Part shown: piece after piece, positions 1-5,758 of the stretch
Numbering within the stretch: the stretch's first letter is position 1
Layout of the letters: every line of letters starts with the position of its first letter
Assembly (NCBI GenBank): GCA_002282555.1
Contig: NCJR01000070.1
Location: 1 to 8,524, forward strand
DNA length: 8,524 nt
Origin: Rhodobacterales bacterium 34-62-10
GTDB lineage: Bacteria > Pseudomonadota > Alphaproteobacteria > Rhodobacterales > Rhodobacteraceae
Direction of reading: 5' to 3'
Made by a program: the position numbers and the translations under genes
The notes under the pieces: generated by a model
Database searches by the model: none
What the model was told of the DNA's origin: nothing
The model's input: the letters and a program-made list of their open reading frames with translations, nothing else

Positions 1-1014
1 CTGGTCAAGGCGCGGGCAGAGCCGGGTTTGTGGATGGAACGGGTGCCGGTTCCTGAGCCGGGGCCGACAGATGTGCTGATCAAGGTCAAGAAATCGGCTA
101 TCTGTGGCACTGACGTCCATATCTGGAAATGGGACGACTGGGCCAAGGCCACGATTCCGGTCCCGATGGTTGTCGGGCATGAATTCGTGGGAGAGATTGT
201 GGAAACAGGCTCTGCCGCGACCAAATATGCCGTTGGTGCGCGCGTGTCGGGCGAGGGGCATATCGTCTGCGGTGTCTGCCGCAATTGCCGTGCAGGGCGC
301 GGGCATCTGTGCCGCAATACGAAAGGCGTGGGCGTGAACAGGCCCGGCAGTTTCGCGGAATACCTCTGCATTCCCGAGGCGAATGTCGTCCCTATTCCGC
401 CTGAAATCCCCGATGAGGTGGCGGCGATCTTCGATCCTTTCGGCAATGCCGTGCACACCGCTCTGAGCTTTGATCTGGTGGGCGAGGATGTGTTGGTCAC
501 GGGGGCTGGCCCCATCGGGATCATGGGCGCGCTGGTGGCGCAGCGTGCGGGCGCGCAGCGCGTGGTGATCACGGACATCAATCCTTACCGTCTTGATCTG
601 GCCCGACGTCTGGGTGTGCAGCATGTGGTTAAGGCGGATGAGGAAGGGCTGGACGCGGTCATGGCGCGGATCGGTATGACCGAGGGCTTTGACGTGGGGC
701 TGGAGATGTCGGGCGCGCCGCCTGCGATGCGGGACATGATCCATTACATGAATAACGGCGGCAAAGTTGCCTTGTTGGGGATCGCGCCGCAGGGATTTGC
801 CGTCGATTGGAACGAAGTCATTTTCAAGATGCTCCATATCAAGGGCATCTACGGGCGCGAGATGTTCGAGACATGGTACAAGATGATCGCGCTGGTGCGT
901 GGCGGGTTGGATCTGTCCGGGCTGATCACGCATCGGATCGGGATTGACGATTATGAGGCAGGTTTCAAGGCCATGATTTCGGGCGATGCGGGCAAAGTGG
1001 TGATGGACTGGTAA
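1..1014 (+). CDS. tdh: L-threonine 3-dehydrogenase, 5' end cut by window edge
   Basis: This zinc- and NAD-dependent cytosolic enzyme oxidises L-threonine to 2-amino-3-ketobutyrate, which the Kbl ligase normally converts to glycine and acetyl-CoA. The reading frame is open from base 1 and ends at TAA 1012-1014, giving 337 visible residues. Alignment from memory with E. coli Tdh (341 aa) suggests that only about three N-terminal residues are missing, so the TTG at 28 is not the real start. Visible residues: catalytic zinc and proton-relay motif CGTDVH (C35, T37, H40), GHE at 59-61, structural-zinc cysteines C90, C93, C96 and C104, Rossmann turn GAGPIG at 168-173 with D192 as the likely NAD ribose-binding acid, and the family-typical stretches [31 protein letters not shown] and [11 protein letters not shown]. 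These near-identities make the assignment firm. A kbl gene would be expected just upstream but is outside the window. No convincing terminator follows. Confidence 0.97.
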   Translation: MVKARAEPGLWMERVPVPEPGPTDVLIKVKKSAICGTDVHIWKWDDWAKATIPVPMVVGHEFVGEIVETGSAATKYAVGARVSGEGHIVCGVCRNCRAGRGHLCRNTKGVGVNRPGSFAEYLCIPEANVVPIPPEIPDEVAAIFDPFGNAVHTALSFDLVGEDVLVTGAGPIGIMGALVAQRAGAQRVVITDINPYRLDLARRLGVQHVVKADEEGLDAVMARIGMTEGFDVGLEMSGAPPAMRDMIHYMNNGGKVALLGIAPQGFAVDWNEVIFKMLHIKGIYGREMFETWYKMIALVRGGLDLSGLITHRIGIDDYEAGFKAMISGDAGKVVMDW

Positions 1015-1137
1015 CCGTACAGAGGCTTTGCTGACGGTGATTTGAGTATTTTGGGAACGGTGAATGCACGCAGGCTCCTTGAAAGCGGGGCAGGAAGGTG
1101 CAGGTTGAGTGCAGATAACGCAAGGACGGAGGCTATC
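1015..1137. other. Intergenic gap tdh-msrB
   Basis: These 123 bases separate tdh from msrB and should hold the msrB promoter if msrB is not read through from tdh. I see no strong terminator: ACCGT at 1014-1018 and ACGGT at 1034-1038 could pair, but only through 5 bp with a 15-base loop and no T tract. A TTGAAA at 1079-1084 resembles a -35 box, but no good -10 lies 16-18 bases downstream. GCAGG or GCAGA recurs at 1070, 1090, 1100 and 1111. The msrB frame stays open back to about 1042, but the start at 1138 has a much better ribosome binding site. Confidence 0.5.
1128..1132 (+). promoter_or_regulatory. Ribosome binding site of msrB
   Basis: GGAGG lies five bases before ATG 1138. It decides the msrB start, because the frame is also open upstream with TTG and GTG codons that lack a comparable site. 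Confidence 0.8.
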
Positions 1138-1587
1138 ATGCCGAGATATGAGAGAAACCCCGATGTGGTCGCCAGCCTTACGCCGGAACAGTTCTGGGTG
1201 ACGCAGGAAAGCGGCACCGAGCGGCCGGGATCGGGCAAGCTGCTGCGGAACAAGGAACCGGGCATTTATGTGGATATCGTGTCCGGCGAGCCGCTTTTCG
1301 CATCATCGGACAAATACGAGAGCGGCTGCGGTTGGCCCAGCTTCACCAAGCCGATCGAACCGGCGCATGTCCGGGAACTGACTGATACCACGCATGGTAT
1401 GGTGAGGGTCGAGGTGCGCAGCACCCATGGCGATAGCCATCTGGGTCATGTCTTTCCCGACGGGCCACGGGACCGGGGTGGCCTGCGCTACTGCATCAAT
1501 TCGGCCTCGCTGCGTTTCGTTCACCGGGATGACATGGAGGCCGAAGGCTATGGCGACTATCTGGATCAAGTGGAGGACGTCCAATGA
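1138..1587 (+). CDS. msrB: Peptide-methionine (R)-S-oxide reductase
   Basis: MsrB reduces the R epimer of methionine sulfoxide in oxidised proteins, with thioredoxin as the usual electron donor. The 149-residue protein is the usual single-domain length. Family landmarks are [17 protein letters not shown] (15-30), the SGEPLF strand (49-54), SGCGWPSF (62-69) with C64 as the probable resolving cysteine, [13 protein letters not shown] (98-110), and the active-site [11 protein letters not shown] (117-127) with catalytic C119. The two CxxC pairs that bind zinc in many MsrB proteins are absent, so this belongs to the zinc-free form. That is fact from the sequence plus family knowledge. The start ATG has a strong GGAGG. 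The stop TGA overlaps the ATG of msrA as ATGA, so the two reductases are probably translationally coupled and made in fixed proportion. No signal peptide is visible, so it should be cytosolic. Confidence 0.96.
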   Translation: MPRYERNPDVVASLTPEQFWVTQESGTERPGSGKLLRNKEPGIYVDIVSGEPLFASSDKYESGCGWPSFTKPIEPAHVRELTDTTHGMVRVEVRSTHGDSHLGHVFPDGPRDRGGLRYCINSASLRFVHRDDMEAEGYGDYLDQVEDVQ

Positions 1588-2081
1588 CTGAGGAGCGCGC
1601 AGTTCTGGCGGGTGGCTGTTTCTGGGGCATGCAGGATCTGATCCGCAAGCTTCCCGGTGTGATCCGCACGCGTGTTGGCTATACCGGCGGTGACGTTGCA
1701 AATGCCACCTATCGCAACCACGGCACCCATGCCGAAGGGATCGAGATAATCTTTGATCCCAATCGCATCTCCTATCGTCGTATCCTGGAGTTTTTCTTTC
1801 AGATCCATGATCCGACCACGGTCAATCGACAGGGGAATGATATCGGGTTGTCGTATCGGTCTGCTATCTATTACGCAGATGATGCGCAACGGGATGAGGC
1901 ATTGCGCACGATCGCTGATGTTGAAGCTTCGGGCATATGGCCCGGTAAGGTTGTGACTGAGGTGGAGCCTGTGGGCGAATTCTGGGAGGCCGAGCCAGAA
2001 CATCAGGACTATCTGGAAAAACGCCCCAATGGGTACACCTGCCATTTCCCGCGCCCGCATTGGGTCTTGCCGCGGCAGTAA
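1584..2081 (+). CDS. msrA: Peptide-methionine (S)-S-oxide reductase
   Basis: MsrA reduces the S epimer of methionine sulfoxide, free or in proteins, and so complements the MsrB encoded just upstream. The 165-residue protein carries the active-site GCFWG at 11-15 with catalytic C12 near the N terminus, GYTGG at 32-36, the HDPTT segment (75-79), YRSAIYY (91-97) and a C-terminal [16 protein letters not shown] segment (140-158). C153 is the only other cysteine in the protein and so the probable resolving cysteine. Two usually conserved motifs differ: GTHAEG where most MsrAs have GHAE, and IGLSYRS where most have a glutamine before YRS. I recall the YTCH tail from other alphaproteobacterial MsrAs, which suggests a clade variant rather than decay. 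GGAGG at 1572-1576 lies seven bases before the ATG, inside msrB. The 4-bp ATGA overlap with msrB argues for coupling. No signal peptide is visible, so it is cytosolic. Confidence 0.94.
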   Translation: MTEERAVLAGGCFWGMQDLIRKLPGVIRTRVGYTGGDVANATYRNHGTHAEGIEIIFDPNRISYRRILEFFFQIHDPTTVNRQGNDIGLSYRSAIYYADDAQRDEALRTIADVEASGIWPGKVVTEVEPVGEFWEAEPEHQDYLEKRPNGYTCHFPRPHWVLPRQ

Positions 2082-2110
2082 CAGGGTTGCGGCGGAAAAG
2101 ACCTGCTGAA

Positions 2111-2120
2111 AAGGAAAGGG
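2111..2120 (+). promoter_or_regulatory. Ribosome binding site of dgkA
   Basis: The purine run AAGGAAAGGG ends five bases before ATG 2126. It supports that start over the upstream in-frame ATG at 2060, which would overlap the end of msrA and add 22 basic residues not seen in this family. Confidence 0.65.
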
Positions 2121-2125
2121 CGATC

Positions 2126-2521
2126 ATGCCGCAGAAACCCGGGCCCACGACTGGTTTGCCACATCTTATCGCGGCAACGGGCTATTCATTGGCTGGTCTT
2201 GGTCGCCTTTGGCGCGAGGCGTCTTTCCGACAGGAAGTCTTTGCAGGCGGCGCAGGCCTGCTGATCCTGTTGATCTCTGGCGCCGCTATCCAAAGTGTAG
2301 CGATTTTCGTGATGCTTCTCATGGCCTTGCTGGCTGTGGAAGCCATGAATACCGCCATCGAGGTAATTGTCGATCATCTGTCGCCAGAGTGGTCGGAGTT
2401 TGGCAAACAGGCCAAGGATATCGGTTCGGCAGCTGTATTGTTGATGATTGGTGTTAACACGATCTGGTTTCTTGTTGCGCTGACTGAAGTTTGGTTCGCA
2501 GGAAAATTTCAAATCATCTGA
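2126..2521 (+). CDS. dgkA: Diacylglycerol kinase, prokaryotic membrane type
   Basis: DgkA is a small inner-membrane enzyme that phosphorylates diacylglycerol to phosphatidic acid with ATP, recycling diacylglycerol left by membrane-derived glycan or lipid modification. The 131-residue protein is close to the E. coli length (122). An N-terminal amphipathic stretch with FRQE (34-37) precedes a first hydrophobic helix (about 40-52). A second helix (about 55-75) leads into the diagnostic EAMNTAIEVIVDHLSPEW motif, with E72 and E79 matching the general base and metal ligand of E. coli DgkA. KQAKDIGSAAV (94-104) and a last hydrophobic helix (about 104-123) follow. The gene starts 44 bp after msrA on the same strand and is closed by the hairpin at 2535-2562, so I infer an msrB-msrA-dgkA transcript. 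Orthologues with undecaprenol kinase activity exist in Gram-positives, but the sequence here fits the proteobacterial diacylglycerol form. Confidence 0.93.
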   Translation: MPQKPGPTTGLPHLIAATGYSLAGLGRLWREASFRQEVFAGGAGLLILLISGAAIQSVAIFVMLLMALLAVEAMNTAIEVIVDHLSPEWSEFGKQAKDIGSAAVLLMIGVNTIWFLVALTEVWFAGKFQII

Positions 2522-2531
2522 TGGCCAAAAC

Positions 2532-2562
2532 AAAAAAAGGGCGCCTCGAAAGGCGCCCTTTT
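2532..2562. terminator. Bidirectional intrinsic terminator
   Basis: A perfect 12-bp inverted repeat (AAAAGGGCGCCT at 2535-2546 and AGGCGCCCTTTT at 2551-2562) encloses a four-base loop. On the + strand it ends with four T and stops the dgkA transcript 14 bases after its stop codon. On the minus strand the loop reads UUCG and the stem runs into seven T (complement of 2532-2538), so it should be the stronger terminator for the outer-membrane-protein gene that ends at 2591. It is shared by two convergent genes. Confidence 0.92.
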
Positions 2563-2590
2563 CCGAAATGACCCAAACGGGTCACATCGA

Positions 2591-3187
2591 TTAGAAGCGG
2601 TAGTTTGCGCGCACCTGGAAGGTGGTTGCTTCGATGTCCAGACCGGAATTCTTGAAGTTGTCGAATTCGTGGTACAGCACTTCGCCACCCAGAGAGATCG
2701 TGTCCGTCACCATGTGCTCGTAGCCAGCGCCGACGAAGTAACCGGTGTCATAGCCCAGACCGTCAATGTCGGCACCCGCGCCACCAGCCGATGCGTAGAG
2801 CAGGCCGTTACCCAGGTCGTAGCCGCCGCGCACCTTCAGACGATAGACGCGCTCCAGCGTTGCTGCGGTCGGGCTGCCAACGGCCAGGTCGGCCATGTCG
2901 GCGTCAAGACCGGCACCCAGTACGAAGTTGCCGAAATCCCAGTCGTAACCGGCAGTCAGACCGCCGATGACGTCATCACCGGTCAGTGCGCCGCCAGCGT
3001 CGACATCAGCATAGCCCAGCTGCAGACCGGCGTAGCCACCAGTCCAGTCGCGGCCCATCGTCATTGCGACGGGTGCGGGTGCTTCAATCATCGGCTCCAT
3101 GGCTGCGGGTGCAGCCGAACCAGCGAATGCGGGAGCTGCGAGAGCAGAGGCGCTCAGAGCTGCCAGAAGTGTACGTGTCATTTTCAT
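2591..3187 (-). CDS. Small outer membrane beta-barrel protein
   Basis: This is a predicted secreted outer membrane protein of the small OmpA-like/Omp25-like beta-barrel type; its specific role cannot be read from the sequence. Residues 1-22 form a classical Sec signal peptide (basic MKMTR, hydrophobic alanine-rich core, cleavage after AFA). A flexible Ala/Pro/Met linker follows at 23-45. From about 47 (DWTGGYAGLQLGY) to the end, alternating aromatic/glycine strands suggest about eight beta strands: GGLTAGYDWDF, FVLGAGLDADM, YRLKVRGGYDL, LLYASAGGAG, GYFVGAGYEHM, ISLGGEVLYHEF and TTFQVRANYRF. The terminal phenylalanine is the usual barrel-insertion signal. There are no cysteines. Codon use is restricted (almost all GGC/GGT glycine, GAC/GAT aspartate), which hints at strong expression. 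The start MKM is preferred over the second ATG six bases downstream because AAGGA on the minus strand lies seven bases upstream (complement of 3195-3199). Its mRNA ends at the shared hairpin. Confidence 0.85.
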   Translation of the reverse strand: MKMTRTLLAALSASALAAPAFAGSAAPAAMEPMIEAPAPVAMTMGRDWTGGYAGLQLGYADVDAGGALTGDDVIGGLTAGYDWDFGNFVLGAGLDADMADLAVGSPTAATLERVYRLKVRGGYDLGNGLLYASAGGAGADIDGLGYDTGYFVGAGYEHMVTDTISLGGEVLYHEFDNFKNSGLDIEATTFQVRANYRF

Positions 3188-3322
3188 AGTCCCATCCTTT
3201 CGTTACGGGGTCGTGGCCAGTGAACGCGAAGCGCATCACGACAACGATCTAGGCAGAAATGCTCCTCGGCGGCTTGTATCGCAAGAGTTGAGTTTTCGAT
3301 TTCTGAACAACAAAACGTGAGG

Positions 3323-3348
3323 GAAATTGGCAAGAAATTGCCTATTTC
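3323..3348. repeat. Inverted repeat with GAAA loop
   Basis: GGCAA at 3329-3333 and TTGCC at 3338-3342 enclose GAAA. After one T-T mismatch the arms continue with GAAAT at 3323-3327 and ATTTC at 3344-3348, so ten of eleven positions pair. As + strand RNA this would be a GNRA-capped hairpin. There is no T tract after it on either strand, so a terminator is unlikely. It lies about 135 bp upstream of the outer membrane gene and 140 bp upstream of the transporter gene, and could be an operator for either or have no function. Confidence 0.6.
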
Positions 3349-3427
3349 ATTGGGACTTTCCGCCGAAGTCGGTTGCCATCGAAAGTTGATCTCTCTTGTC
3401 GCCCTCGTTGAACCTGTTCCAAGGGGT

Positions 3428-3438
3428 GGTCATTGACC
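3428..3438. repeat. GGTCA-T-TGACC palindrome
   Basis: A perfect 11-base dyad with 5-base arms overlaps TTGACC at 3433-3438, the best -35-like hexamer upstream of the transporter gene. A second GGTCA half-site occurs at 3453-3457, paired with TGAC at 3448-3451. The arms are short, so chance cannot be excluded. Confidence 0.4.
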
Positions 3439-3461
3439 TTTCCATCATGACAGGTCAGCAT
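3433..3461 (+). promoter_or_regulatory. Possible promoter of the EamA transporter gene
   Basis: TTGACC (3433-3438, five of six matches to the sigma-70 -35) is followed after 17 bases by CAGCAT (3456-3461, three of six matches to the -10). Transcription would then begin near 3468, leaving a leader of about 23 bases before ATG 3491. The -10 is poor, so this is an inference from spacing and position only. Confidence 0.3.
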
Positions 3462-3478
3462 CGTTCGAACCCTGCTGA
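3455..3478. promoter_or_regulatory. 24-bp imperfect palindrome, candidate operator
   Basis: TCAGCA (3455-3460) and TGCTGA (3473-3478) are exact reverse complements and share a centre with the inner palindrome GTTCGAAC (3463-3470). Only the two bases on each side between arm and core fail to match, so 20 of 24 positions are symmetric. It ends 12 bases before the ATG of the EamA transporter, overlaps the candidate -10, and includes the first two bases of its ribosome binding site. A dimeric regulator binding here would block initiation. As RNA the symmetry is less useful because the core leaves almost no loop. Confidence 0.5.
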
Positions 3479-3481
3479 GGA
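3477..3481 (+). promoter_or_regulatory. Ribosome binding site of the EamA transporter
   Basis: GAGGA lies nine bases before ATG 3491. Its first two bases belong to the right arm of the palindrome at 3455-3478. Confidence 0.6.
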
Positions 3482-3490
3482 TCATAAATT

Positions 3491-4414
3491 ATGCAACCAT
3501 TACGGGGTATTATCCTCAAACTGTGCTCGGTTCTGTTGTTCATTACGATGGCCTCCTTGATCAAGGTGACAGCTGATCATGTGCCGCCGGGACAGGCCGT
3601 TTTCTTCCGGTCCTTTTTTGCCATGCCGGTGATCCTTGGATGGCTTTGGATACGCAAAGATTTGCGAACTGGCCTCAAAGTGGCCTCGCCACTGGGACAT
3701 TTTTGGCGCGGTTTCGTAGGAACTGCAGCGATGGGGCTTGGATTTGCTGGACTGGGTCTTCTGCCGCTTCCGGAAGTCACTGCCATTGGCTATGCGGCCC
3801 CATTGTTAGTTGTTGTTTTTGCTGCGATGTTTCTGAACGAAGAGGTGCGCGCCTTCAGGCTTTTTGCGGTTGCCTTGGGTATGGTCGGCGTGATGGTGGT
3901 TCTGGCTCCACGTTTGACGCTGCTATCGGGACCGACAGTTGACTCGGCTGCAGCTCTGGGGGCGATGCTGGTACTCATGGGGGCAGTTTGCGCGGCATTG
4001 GCCCAAATCTATGTCCGCAAGTTGGTGCAGACCGAACAGACCTCGGCCATTGTTTTCTTTTTCTCGATGACGGCAACGGGGTTGTCGCTGCTGACGTTGC
4101 CGTTCGGATGGGTGATTCCCCTGCCCTTTGAGGCGACGTTACTGGTCGTGGCAGGGCTGCTGGGCGGGCTTGGGCAGATTTTTCTGACCTCAGCCTATCG
4201 CTTCGCCGATGCCAGTGTCGTGGCGCCCTTCGACTATGCCTCGATGCTGTTCGCGATCCTGATCGGATACTTCATCTTTGATGAGGTTCCGACAGTTCAC
4301 ATGTTGATCGGCGCTGGTCTGGTCATACTGGCTGGCGTGATGATTATCTGGCGCGAACATGCGCTAGGCTTGAAACGGGAGAAAGCACGGTCTGGTATGA
4401 CACCGCAAGGATGA
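3491..4414 (+). CDS. DMT-superfamily (EamA) inner membrane transporter
   Basis: This is a 307-residue polytopic protein of the drug/metabolite transporter superfamily with two EamA repeats and about ten membrane helices. The first repeat spans about 5-138 and ends with APLLVVVFAAMFLNEEV (103-119). The second spans about 155-288 and ends with the equivalent FDYASMLFAILIGYFIFDEVP (247-267). In both, a conserved proline or aspartate region leads into a helix ending in an acidic pair, the internal duplication typical of this fold. A basic tail (LKREKAR) is likely cytoplasmic. Substrates in this family include amino acids, riboflavin, nucleotides and S-adenosylmethionine. The sequence does not settle which applies, and I see no FMN-riboswitch-like leader that would suggest riboflavin. 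The gene stands alone, diverges from the outer membrane gene, and ends 9 bp from the convergent oxidase gene. The start has GAGGA nine bases upstream. Confidence 0.9.
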   Translation: MQPLRGIILKLCSVLLFITMASLIKVTADHVPPGQAVFFRSFFAMPVILGWLWIRKDLRTGLKVASPLGHFWRGFVGTAAMGLGFAGLGLLPLPEVTAIGYAAPLLVVVFAAMFLNEEVRAFRLFAVALGMVGVMVVLAPRLTLLSGPTVDSAAALGAMLVLMGAVCAALAQIYVRKLVQTEQTSAIVFFFSMTATGLSLLTLPFGWVIPLPFEATLLVVAGLLGGLGQIFLTSAYRFADASVVAPFDYASMLFAILIGYFIFDEVPTVHMLIGAGLVILAGVMIIWREHALGLKREKARSGMTPQG

Positions 4415-4423
4415 GACAGACTC

Positions 4424-5758
4424 TCACAAATCGCGCAATCCGGCCAAGGCGTAGCCTGCTGGCAACAGCGCTCTGCGGAAACGGCCCAAAGGAAAGCGGG
4501 GTGCATCGGCCCGCATGACATCCGGATACGGCAGGCGCGTCGGCTTGTCCTGAACCAGATCGGCCAGAAGTGCCCCGGTATAGCTGGCCATGGCGACACC
4601 GTTCCCGTGAAAGGCAAAACCGACATAGGCACCGGGGAGATCGGGGATCGGTCCGCAATAAGGCACACGGTTCGCACTGAAGCAGACCATCCCGCTCCAG
4701 CTATGCGGCGTTTCAACATCGCGCCATGCCGGAAACATCGTCTCGAAATGTCTGCGGGCGCGCGCAGTGATGTTCGCCTCGGCGCGCGGTGAAGCCATCA
4801 AGCCACCACGCATCCCGAACAGAAAGCGGTTGTCAGGCATGAGACGGAAGTAGTGTAGCAGATTGCGCGTGTCATAGGCCATCTGGCTACTGGTCCATCC
4901 CGCTGCGTCCAGCTCTGCCGGCGTCAGGGGGCGCGTCACCAGAACATTGGATTGTGCGGGCATATAGCGACCTGCCATCCACGGGGGCAGTTCGTCCGAA
5001 GAATAACCGTTCGTTGCCAGAATGAGTCTGCGCGCGCGGATCTTGGCTTTGTCCGTGCGCACCTCGATTTCTGCGCCTTCTGGTCTGATAGAGGTAACCG
5101 GGCTATGCCCGCTGATCCGCGCACCCAGTTCACGCAACGCCCGGGACAGTCCCGCGATGTACTTGCGCGGGTTCAAGGCAAAGCCCACAGGGATAGTCAA
5201 ACCGCCCTTGAATGGCCCGGCCATGCCCATCGCGTCCAGCTCGGCAGGGCTATGCCATGCCGCATCGATCCCGTACTCGACCTTCACCCGCGCTACATCG
5301 CCGTGCAGCGCGCGTGCATTGCGCGGGTTGTGGGCAAGGATCGTTTCGCCATGAGAGTGGCTATCCGCGACTATGCCATGATCCTGCAACAGCCCCCGGA
5401 CCAGAGCAACCGCATCTTGTTCGGCGCGCCGCCAGCCCATCAGTGCGGCATGCCCAAAGCGGCGCGCTATATCCGCGCTGCTGGCCTTGGCCCCGCCCAG
5501 ACAACAGAAGCCCCCGTTGCGCCCTGATGCGCCCCATCCGGGGTGCATTGCATCCAGAACCAGTACGTCAACCCCGTCACGCGCCAGATGGAGGGCGGCT
5601 GACAGTCCGGTGAAGCCAGCGCCGATCACCACGACATCCGCTGTCAGCTTCCCCGTGACTGCGGGATAATCCAAGGCGTCATCAGGCACTGTTTCGGCCC
5701 AATAGCAGCCCGCAACCGGGCCCTGACCATAGGCGAAAGCCGGAAAGATGCGGGTCAT
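4424..5758 (-). CDS. FAD-dependent amine oxidase, gamma-glutamylputrescine oxidase-like
   Basis: This is a 444-residue flavoenzyme of the DAO/PuuB family, last gene of the polyamine transport operon. The FAD Rossmann motif is VVVIGAGFTGLSAALHLARDG (42-62, with G46, G48 and G51), followed by an acidic D69 at the end of beta2 and the family-typical GASGRNGGF (76-84). ATNGYSS (248-254), NLLHYFRLMPDNRFLFG (299-315) and the C-terminal FHGNGVAMASYTGALLADL (383-401) match the order seen in E. coli PuuB, which oxidises gamma-glutamylputrescine to the aldehyde with release of peroxide. No signal peptide is visible, so it is probably cytosolic. The start is the ATG at 5758, overlapping the potI stop as ATGA. 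The frame is open 82 codons further upstream inside potI, but that extension lacks family similarity. No good Shine-Dalgarno precedes the start, so translation probably depends on coupling. The substrate could be gamma-glutamylputrescine, another amine or an N-methyl amino acid. The transporter context favours a polyamine derivative. Confidence 0.85.
   Translation of the reverse strand: MTRIFPAFAYGQGPVAGCYWAETVPDDALDYPAVTGKLTADVVVIGAGFTGLSAALHLARDGVDVLVLDAMHPGWGASGRNGGFCCLGGAKASSADIARRFGHAALMGWRRAEQDAVALVRGLLQDHGIVADSHSHGETILAHNPRNARALHGDVARVKVEYGIDAAWHSPAELDAMGMAGPFKGGLTIPVGFALNPRKYIAGLSRALRELGARISGHSPVTSIRPEGAEIEVRTDKAKIRARRLILATNGYSSDELPPWMAGRYMPAQSNVLVTRPLTPAELDAAGWTSSQMAYDTRNLLHYFRLMPDNRFLFGMRGGLMASPRAEANITARARRHFETMFPAWRDVETPHSWSGMVCFSANRVPYCGPIPDLPGAYVGFAFHGNGVAMASYTGALLADLVQDKPTRLPYPDVMRADAPRFPLGRFRRALLPAGYALAGLRDL

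Larger units (their letters stand above)
3188..3490. other. Divergent intergenic region with dyads
   Basis: These 303 bases lie between the start of the outer membrane protein gene (minus) and the start of the EamA transporter gene (plus), so both promoters should be here. I found no convincing protein-coding ORF, tRNA or riboswitch core. The stretch 3285-3350 is AT-richer than its surroundings. The visible structure consists of a hairpin-like dyad at 3323-3348, short palindromes at 3410-3419, 3428-3438 and 3448-3457, and a longer one at 3455-3478. I could not place the outer-membrane-protein promoter with confidence; TTGCGA on the minus strand (complement of 3279-3284) is only a weak -35 candidate. 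Confidence 0.6.

Noticed and set aside
1054..1080. GGAAC at 1054-1058 as an EcfG or other ECF-sigma -35 box upstream of msrB
   Set aside because: No GTT or other matching -10 element lies 16-19 bases downstream, so the general-stress promoter idea is not supported.
2669..3223. Long plus-strand open frame (184 codons) opposite the outer membrane protein gene
   Set aside because: It mirrors the minus-strand gene, which has a signal peptide, barrel strands, a terminal phenylalanine, a ribosome binding site and a terminator. The plus-strand translation has no family features and no ribosome binding site that I can see.
3410..3419. GAAC-CT-GTTC dyad as a LexA-type SOS box
   Set aside because: Alphaproteobacterial LexA sites are direct repeats of GTTC or GAAC seven bases apart. 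No second properly spaced copy is present, and a 4-base-arm dyad is expected by chance in this length.
3188..3490. FMN riboswitch or other riboswitch before the EamA transporter
   Set aside because: I looked for conserved riboswitch core segments because some EamA proteins carry riboflavin, but saw none. The probable leader is only about 23 bases.
4952..5527. Plus-strand open frame (191 codons) opposite the oxidase gene
   Set aside because: The antisense translation is rich in Arg, Pro and Cys with no recognisable motif, as expected for the shadow of a GC-rich gene. The minus-strand frame carries the full FAD oxidase motif set.
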